A DNA stretch of 57,214 nucleotides from the NCBI GenBank assembly GCA_017991835.1, contig JAGOPY010000007.1, positions 156,282-213,495 of the forward strand, written 5' to 3'. Origin of the DNA: Bacteroidales bacterium. GTDB taxonomy: Bacteria > Bacteroidota > Bacteroidia > Bacteroidales > JAGOPY01. The notes under the pieces are model-generated. The model did not search any database. It was not told the origin of the DNA and worked only from the letters and a program-made list of their open reading frames with translations. Positions 51,921-57,214 of this stretch are shown in pieces; the first letter of the stretch is position 1, and every line of letters starts with the position of its first letter. A program made the translations under genes and the position numbers.

Positions 51921-52433
51921 GTGAAAATCGTTACTATATTTGCAGAAAAATTATTCTCTTTTCATTACGAGGGTGAAGTTGATAATGAGTTCGACCGGTT
52001 GATGGAACTCTGGACCAATCCTCAGTATTTGAAGAAGTTTGCAGAGGATAATGAAATAGCAGATGTAGAAGATTATGTTTTAGACCGATTGTCGGATGCA
52101 GAGCAAATCCAGGATGTTTTAGACGAGATTGAAACAGATGAAGTACCGTTGGAGCAATATTTCAAGCCACTTTTTGATAAAGAAACCGGTATCAAAATTC
52201 TCTCTTTACGAAAAGGAAAACTAAATCACAATCACTTAAGAATTTATGCCATTAAAATCGACACGGATTGTTTTGTAATAACAGGCGGTGCCATCAAAAT
52301 GAGCCAGGCCATGCAAGATTTTCCAGACACTCAAATCGAATTGGACAAATTATACGCCGCCCAAAGATACCTGAAAGATAACGGGGTTTTTGATATAGAT
52401 TCATTCTTTGAACTATTAAGAGAAGCCAAATGA
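51921..52433 (+). CDS. Putative HigB/RelE-like toxin of a TAC module
   Basis: A 170-aa protein starting with GTG. The C-terminal half (IKILSLRKGKLNHNHLRIYA, then VITGGAIKMSQAMQDFPDTQ) resembles RelE/HigB/Gp49-type mRNA interferases. The N-terminal part (TIFAEKLFSFHYEGE) is an added domain also found in Bacteroidota relatives. It overlaps the antitoxin gene by 4 nt (ATGA). The toxin-first order matches HigBA-type modules, not the usual antitoxin-first order. The catalytic residues could not be assigned with confidence. Confidence 0.6.
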   Translation: MKIVTIFAEKLFSFHYEGEVDNEFDRLMELWTNPQYLKKFAEDNEIADVEDYVLDRLSDAEQIQDVLDEIETDEVPLEQYFKPLFDKETGIKILSLRKGKLNHNHLRIYAIKIDTDCFVITGGAIKMSQAMQDFPDTQIELDKLYAAQRYLKDNGVFDIDSFFELLREAK

Positions 52434-52894
52434 CAAACAAGGAAAAATTTATGAAATTGGTATCTGATGAAAAAACAGATACGATTGCAAGGAACCGGGA
52501 ACGGATAAAGAATAGGGCAATGTTGAGAGAATCCCAGAGGATTGCCCTGAAAGTTCTCTTGAAATTGGATGAACTGGGTTGGACCCAGAAAGACCTGGCA
52601 TCCAAGATGTCTGTGAGTCCCCAGCAAATCAATAAGATTGTCAGTGGCAAAGAGAATCTGACTATTGGAACCCAAATCCAATTGCAAGATATCCTGGACA
52701 TTCCGATTCTTGCCAGTTACTACGAGAATAAGTCGAAAGAAATGGTGGAGCAAATTAAAATCTTCACTCAGGAACTTATTTATGCATTCAACGAACAAAA
52801 CTTTGTCCCTAACTATAAATCCGGCAAAGTCATAAAAATGCGTAACCTGCAAGTTTCAGAAGTTTATCCTTGTCAAGAAGCCATCAATGAGTAA
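52430..52894 (+). CDS. XRE-family antitoxin with long C-terminal tail
   Basis: A 154-aa protein. The HTH_3 domain is at residues ~46-96 (LGWTQKDLASKMSVSPQQIN). After it comes a helical segment (MVEQIKIFTQELIYAF) and a C-terminal tail ending in VPNYKSGKVIKMRNLQ and beyond. HigA antitoxins of TAC modules carry a C-terminal chaperone-addiction region, and this tail has the right place. It overlaps the next gene by 8 nt. It probably binds its own promoter. Confidence 0.7.
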   Translation: MTNKEKFMKLVSDEKTDTIARNRERIKNRAMLRESQRIALKVLLKLDELGWTQKDLASKMSVSPQQINKIVSGKENLTIGTQIQLQDILDIPILASYYENKSKEMVEQIKIFTQELIYAFNEQNFVPNYKSGKVIKMRNLQVSEVYPCQEAINE

Positions 52895-53333
52895 AGAGAA
52901 TCCAAAAGTGGGATTTAGTTTCCAGGGAATCAAATGTGAACAGTTTGCCATTCTGGAAGAAAATTTCAATCCCAAGAAAGAAATACAACTTGGTTCACAA
53001 CTGGAGTTGAAGTTAGACGAGGCAAATAAGCAAATCGGTGTTTTTTTTGGAATTGAATACATCCAGTCTAAAAAGACATTCCTCAAAATTGTAGTCAGTT
53101 GCCACTTTATCATTAAAGATGAATCGTGGAATAAGTTCGTTCAGAAAGAAGAGCCATTACTTATTGTCCCCAAAGGTTTTATTGCACATTTAGCAACGAT
53201 TACAGTAAGCACCACCCGTGGCGTTCTCTATGCAAAGACTGAAGGAACCCAGTTTTCGAAATTTATGGTACCACTTGTGAATGTTACTGAAATAATTACG
53301 GAAGATGTACCATTTAATCTGAATAAAGATTAG
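52887..53333 (+). CDS. SecB-like chaperone of a toxin-antitoxin-chaperone module
   Basis: A 148-aa protein. Its alternating beta strands and helices fit a SecB fold: FSFQGIKCEQFAILEENFN near the N-terminus, IGVFFGIEYIQSKKTFLKIVV, then GFIAHLATITVSTTRGVLYA. The last segment resembles SecB-like chaperones of Bacteroidota. It stops exactly where hsdR begins (TAG then ATG). The fold call is from pattern recognition, not a search. Confidence 0.6.
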   Translation: MSKENPKVGFSFQGIKCEQFAILEENFNPKKEIQLGSQLELKLDEANKQIGVFFGIEYIQSKKTFLKIVVSCHFIIKDESWNKFVQKEEPLLIVPKGFIAHLATITVSTTRGVLYAKTEGTQFSKFMVPLVNVTEIITEDVPFNLNKD

Positions 53334-56189
53334 ATGCCTAAACAACCCGAACAAATACTGGAAGAACAACTGGTTGAGCGGCTACAAGCCCTGGGGTATA
53401 GTTTAGTATTGATAAAAGACGAAGAGGATCTCCTTGCCAACCTTAAACGCCAGTTAGAAAAACACAATAATATACTGTTCAGCGATGCGGAGTTTGAAAA
53501 GGTTCTGAACATCCTGAGCAAAGGTTCAGTATTTGAAAAAGCCAAGTCATTACGGGAAAAGCAGCATATTGTAAGAGATAATGGCGACAACCTTTATTTT
53601 GAGTTTATCCAGATGGAACACTGGTGCCAAAACCAGTACCAGGTAACCCACCAGGTTACCATTGAAGGAAAATATAAAAACCGTTACGATGTTACCCTTC
53701 TTGTCAACGGCTTACCCCTGGTGCAGATAGAACTGAAGCGAAGGGGTTTAGAGTTAAAGGAGGCGTTTAACCAGGTTAACCGATATCAACGACATTCTTT
53801 CGGGGCAAATTCAGCCTTGTATCAATACATCCAGATTTTTGTTATCAGCAACGGGGTAAACTCCAAGTATTACGCCAATAACAGATTCCAGTCTTTTAAA
53901 CAGACTTTCTTCTGGACAGATGTCGAGAATAAACGAATCACAAATATCCTGAACGGATTTTCCACCGAGTTTCTGGAGCCTTGCCATATCTCCAAAATGA
54001 TATGCAAGTACATTGTCCTGAACGAAACTAATAAAATCCTGATGGTATTGCGCCCCTACCAGTATTATGCAGTGGAAGCCCTTGTAGATAAGGTAATGCA
54101 CAGCCATAATAACGGTTATGTCTGGCATACAACAGGTTCAGGCAAGACATTGACATCGTTTAAAGCCAGCCAGATTCTCACCCGGTTACCAAAAGTCAAA
54201 AAGGTTGTATTTGTCGTTGACAGAAAAGACCTGGATTATCAAACCATCAAGGAGTTTGACAGTTTTAAAAAAGGTTGTGTAGATGCCACAGACAATACCA
54301 GGCAATTGGTTCAACAGTTTACCGATGACACAAAACTTATTGTTACCACTATTCAAAAACTGAATACCGCCATCAGTAAAAAATGGTATCTGGAAAAAAT
54401 GGAACCCTTGAAGGATGAACGAATTGTGTTCATCTTTGATGAGTGCCATCGCACCCAGTTTGGAGAAACACACAAGCGAATCCGGGAGTTCTTCAAGAAT
54501 ATTCAGTTATTTGGGTTTACCGGCACACCAATTTTCACCGAAAATGCTGTCAAAAATGAATTTGGTAAACGGACTACAAGAGAGTTGTTTGGCGAATGCC
54601 TGCATAAGTATGTCATCACCGATGCCATCAAAGACGAGAATGTTTTAAAGTTTTCCGTTGAATATGTTGGCAGATACAAGAAAAAGGACAGTGCCACCGA
54701 AATCGATATTGAAGTAGAAGGCATTGATACCAAAGAGTTGATGGAGTCGCCGGTACGATTGGAAAAGATTACCGATTATATTTTAGCCCACCATAGCCAG
54801 AAAACCCACAACAGGGAATTTACGGGCATGTTTTGTGTCAGTAGCATAGACTCTTTAATAAGGTACTATGATATTTTCCAGAAGAAGAAAGAGGAAGGAC
54901 ATCACAATCTGAAAATCGCAACCATTTTCAGTTATGTCGCCAACGAAGACGATGCCGACGCCAATGGTTTTATTCCCGATGAATTATCTGTTGCAGAAGA
55001 ACCAAAAGTTTTATACGGGTTGAACAAACACAGCCGGGAGAAACTCGATGAATGCATCGAGCATTACAATAAAATGTTCGGAACAAATTTCTCCACAAAA
55101 GACAGTGAATCCTTCTATAATTATTATAAAGACATTTCAAAAAAGGTAAAAGAACGCAAAGTTGACATTCTACTGGTGGTAAACATGTACCTGACAGGTT
55201 TTGACAGTCCACCCCTGAACACTTTGTATGTCGATAAGAACCTGAAATATCACGGGTTGATTCAAGCCTATTCCAGGACCAACAGGATACTCAACGAACA
55301 GAAATCACAAGGAAACATTGTGGTTTTCCGTAATCTCAAAAATGCCACCGATGAAGCCATAATCCTTTTCAGCAACAAGGAAGCCATCGATGTAATCATC
55401 ATGAAACCTTATGATGATTATGTTAAGAAGTTCAACGAGGCTTTTGTTGCGCTACTGGGCATTACCCCAACCGTAAACAGCGTCAATGAACTTCCCACAG
55501 AAGATGAAGAATTGAAATTCATCACCGCATTCCGGGAATTAATCCGCATAAAGAATGTTCTGACCACATTCTCCGACTTCAAATGGGACGATTTGTCGAT
55601 GGACGAACAGAAATTTGAGGATTTCAAAAGCAAGTATCTCGACCTGTACGACAAAGTTAAATCCGACCACCAGGCAGAGAAGGTATCCATTCTGGAAGAT
55701 GTCGATTTTGAACTCGAACTTATTCACAGGGATGAAATCAATGTAGCCTACATCATCAAACTATTGATAAAACTGAAATCCAAGTCTAAAACAGATACCA
55801 CAGAAACCGAAAAGGAAATCTTCAACCTTCTCAATACCGAAGCCAGATTGCGAAGCAAACGGGAACTGATAGAGCGTTTCATCAAAGAAAACCTACCTGT
55901 AATAGAAGATTCCGAGGATGTTCCCAAGGAATTTGAAAAATTCTGGGACATTGAGCAACAGAAAGCATTTGACCAGTTGGTAAAGGATGAAAACCTATCT
56001 GCCGAAAGAACCCAGGCTTTGATAGAGCAGTATTTATATTCTGAACGGGAACCATTAAGAGATGAAATCCTGGAACTGCTTCAAGGCGAACAACCGAAGG
56101 TCTTGGAACGCAAGAAACTTGGCGACAGGATAATGAAGAAGATTATCGGGTTTGTTGATACCTTCATCAACGGGATAGTGGGGCAATAA
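53334..56189 (+). CDS. hsdR: Type I restriction enzyme, restriction subunit HsdR
   Basis: A 951-aa motor-nuclease. The N-terminal PD-ExK nuclease has Asp in NRYDVTLLVNG and Glu-x-Lys in PLVQIELKRRG. The SF2 motor has Walker A HTTGSGKTLTSF (about residues 264-275), DECH in IFDECHRTQFGETH, and GFTGTPIF. The C-terminal region is helical for HsdM/HsdS contact. Its stop region overlaps the convergent 56167 gene by 23 bp. It is the last gene of the hsdM-hsdS-TAC-hsdR operon. Confidence 0.95.
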   Translation: MPKQPEQILEEQLVERLQALGYSLVLIKDEEDLLANLKRQLEKHNNILFSDAEFEKVLNILSKGSVFEKAKSLREKQHIVRDNGDNLYFEFIQMEHWCQNQYQVTHQVTIEGKYKNRYDVTLLVNGLPLVQIELKRRGLELKEAFNQVNRYQRHSFGANSALYQYIQIFVISNGVNSKYYANNRFQSFKQTFFWTDVENKRITNILNGFSTEFLEPCHISKMICKYIVLNETNKILMVLRPYQYYAVEALVDKVMHSHNNGYVWHTTGSGKTLTSFKASQILTRLPKVKKVVFVVDRKDLDYQTIKEFDSFKKGCVDATDNTRQLVQQFTDDTKLIVTTIQKLNTAISKKWYLEKMEPLKDERIVFIFDECHRTQFGETHKRIREFFKNIQLFGFTGTPIFTENAVKNEFGKRTTRELFGECLHKYVITDAIKDENVLKFSVEYVGRYKKKDSATEIDIEVEGIDTKELMESPVRLEKITDYILAHHSQKTHNREFTGMFCVSSIDSLIRYYDIFQKKKEEGHHNLKIATIFSYVANEDDADANGFIPDELSVAEEPKVLYGLNKHSREKLDECIEHYNKMFGTNFSTKDSESFYNYYKDISKKVKERKVDILLVVNMYLTGFDSPPLNTLYVDKNLKYHGLIQAYSRTNRILNEQKSQGNIVVFRNLKNATDEAIILFSNKEAIDVIIMKPYDDYVKKFNEAFVALLGITPTVNSVNELPTEDEELKFITAFRELIRIKNVLTTFSDFKWDDLSMDEQKFEDFKSKYLDLYDKVKSDHQAEKVSILEDVDFELELIHRDEINVAYIIKLLIKLKSKSKTDTTETEKEIFNLLNTEARLRSKRELIERFIKENLPVIEDSEDVPKEFEKFWDIEQQKAFDQLVKDENLSAERTQALIEQYLYSEREPLRDEILELLQGEQPKVLERKKLGDRIMKKIIGFVDTFINGIVGQ

Positions 56190-56565
56190 AATACCGAGTA
56201 GTTTGAAGGTTAGGTTGTTCCTCACTCTTCTCTACCTTATTATAGAGAACCACATTCACCCCAGATATTTCATTTTGTGCAATGACCATATCGATATAAT
56301 GACCATCATCACAGACCATGGCTCGTTGCTCGATTACTGCAAAATGAAAGAGGTCCAAAAGGCTGTAAAACCCATCTATACCGATATCTTCCAGAGGGTT
56401 TTCTTCGGAATATCCCTTGTCGTCCAAAAGCTGCCGGCAGCCATCTTTCACTTTATTCAGGAGCTCTGCTGACAGGCATTCAGGCATTGCATACGGTGGA
56501 ACTGATGGCATTTTCTCTGCAAGAGCCGTTTTATTACTTTTGAATCTTTCAAATTTCTTTACCAT
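56167..56565 (-). CDS. Hypothetical protein, convergent with hsdR
   Basis: A 132-aa protein with a basic start (MVKKFERFKSNKTALAEK) and a beta-rich end (GVNVVLYNKVEKSEE). A DIGIDGFYSLLDLFHFAVIEQ segment is present, and no family is recognised. It overlaps the 3' end of hsdR by 23 bp and may belong to an unrelated small minus-strand set on the right side of the window. Confidence 0.6.
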   Translation of the reverse strand: MVKKFERFKSNKTALAEKMPSVPPYAMPECLSAELLNKVKDGCRQLLDDKGYSEENPLEDIGIDGFYSLLDLFHFAVIEQRAMVCDDGHYIDMVIAQNEISGVNVVLYNKVEKSEEQPNLQTTRYFIAPLSR

Positions 56566-56610
56566 ATACCTTATTATATTTTGAAGGGAACATCCCGCTG
56601 ACTTCTGTTC

Positions 56611-56766
56611 CTATTTCCGATACCATAATTCATAGAGGTATATATAAAATATTAATTCTGGTTCCGGAATAGATTTTGGGTAGTTCTTTGTTACTGTCGA
56701 TGCGGTTTTGTTCAAGGACTGGAAATCTTCAATAATTTCAGTTTTGCATATGCCGGACTTTATCAT
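56611..56766 (-). CDS. Small protein of 51 aa
   Basis: The frame reads MIKSGICKTEIIEDFQSLNK and continues to a TAG stop. It has a plausible protein composition, and the frame extends upstream another 11 codons without a start. It lies between two other minus-strand frames and may be the end of a larger lost gene. Function unknown. Confidence 0.4.
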   Translation of the reverse strand: MIKSGICKTEIIEDFQSLNKTASTVTKNYPKSIPEPELIFYIYLYELWYRK

Positions 56767-56856
56767 TTTAGCCTTAACTCTAACGAGTATTTTAAAAAGT
56801 TAGAAATCCTTGACTTAAGTGATATTAAATATGGATGGCACAAAATATTATGTAGG

Positions 56857-57126
56857 TCAAATCAGAAGTTTTTCTAATTCTTCAATAAATCTCTCACTAT
56901 ACTCCTTCCTTTCATCATCTGTTATCAGATTATACATTCTTTTAAAATAGTTTTTAGTAACATATGAATCCGCAAAGTTCATATCTCTTCTATATTTTGA
57001 AACTATAATAACAAAAACTATCTCCGAGTTTTGTCGCCAAGGATAATCTAAAAACTCGTATACTTTTTGAGTATATGCTTTATCTCTCTAAAGTACTCCC
57101 CAATCTTTAGACCAGGGATCTGTCAT
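56857..57126 (-). pseudogene. ORF of 89 codons interrupted by one in-frame TAG
   Basis: From ATG 57126 the frame gives MTDPWSKDWGVL, then TAG (57088-57090), then RDKAYTQKVYEFLDYPWRQN and 55 further residues to a TGA at 56857. Both parts have normal coding composition, so one base change or a sequencing error would restore an 89-residue protein. A start at an internal Met (codon 42) would give 48 residues. Function unknown. Confidence 0.6.
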
Positions 57127-57164
57127 TCATAGTTGATTTAAATATTTCTATTTGTATTATTACT

Positions 57165-57214
57165 GCTGTTAATTTCGGGAAATAACTCGAAGAGTTATTC
57201 TCGATATTAACAGC
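57165..57214. repeat. Long inverted repeat at the window edge
   Basis: GCTGTTAATTTCGGGAAATA and its near complement TATTCTCGATATTAACAGC can pair across a 3-nt loop, with one mismatch and one extra base. It lies upstream (minus strand) of the interrupted ORF. It could be a terminator stem or part of a mobile-element end. The sequence stops at base 57214, so nothing beyond is visible. Confidence 0.6.

Noticed and set aside
51935..51942. TATATTTG -7 box with TTG 19 nt upstream
   Set aside because: It would start transcription inside the toxin-like gene, after its conserved N-terminus; a chance match is more likely.
40328..57126. Amber (TAG) recoding in this organism
   Set aside because: TAG ends several ordinary genes in the window, so the two interrupted frames are better explained by mutation or error.
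57165..57214. attC-like integron site
   Set aside because: The hairpin is long, but its ends do not meet the RYYYAAC/GTTRRRY rules, and no integron integrase is present.

Overview
The window looks like a chromosomal piece of an uncultured or environmental Bacteroidota, probably Bacteroidales-like. The evidence is the set of secreted proteins ending in type IX secretion (T9SS) sorting domains (PNP...G-x-Y), promoters of the Bacteroidota form TTG-N19/20-TAnnTTTG, a Bacteroidota-type tyrosine recombinase, and tRNA genes without encoded CCA.

Layout. (1) 1-7800: a complete type I-C CRISPR-Cas operon on the minus strand (cas3-cas5-cas8c-cas7-cas4-cas1-cas2), then a leader and the first repeat of an array that runs off the left edge. 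An internal start with a strong Shine-Dalgarno inside cas8c probably makes the small subunit Cas11c. (2) 8041-42720: a GC-richer chromosomal region. It holds a GH29 fucosidase, a beta-helix protein, DoxX, a RibD-C reductase, an esterase, a membrane-bound TPR/LuxR regulator, a GNAT-like protein, lipoproteins and eight intact T9SS cargo genes plus one orphan sorting-domain fragment. Between and inside these genes lie many short-word tandem repeats, long hairpins and MITE-like elements; some encode signal peptides or linkers. Two proteins (34878-36551 and 36608-37336) instead carry a shared C-terminal NWA-TM-Arg tail like exosortase-type sorting signals. (3) 42738-57214: an AT-rich accessory island. 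It begins at tRNA-Pro(CGG), a broken tRNA copy and a tyrosine recombinase. It carries small orphan genes, an HTH-HUH replication-initiator-like protein with inverted repeats upstream, a variant D12 adenine methylase, and a type I restriction-modification operon. The right end of the island is not in the window.

The most notable system is in the island. The type I R-M operon hsdM-hsdS-[three genes]-hsdR contains, between specificity and restriction genes, a HigB/RelE-like toxin, an XRE antitoxin with a long C-terminal tail, and a SecB-like chaperone. This matches the gene order of toxin-antitoxin-chaperone (TAC) modules. All genes are tightly spaced or overlapping, so restriction and a chaperone-controlled toxin may be co-expressed as a two-layer defence.

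Other items of note: an IVS-like four-helix-bundle gene framed by inverted 10-bp repeat arrays; a protein with 30 uninterrupted 16-residue repeats; two ORFs interrupted by a single in-frame TAG; and two DUF4143 ATPases with operator-like palindromes and near-leaderless promoters.
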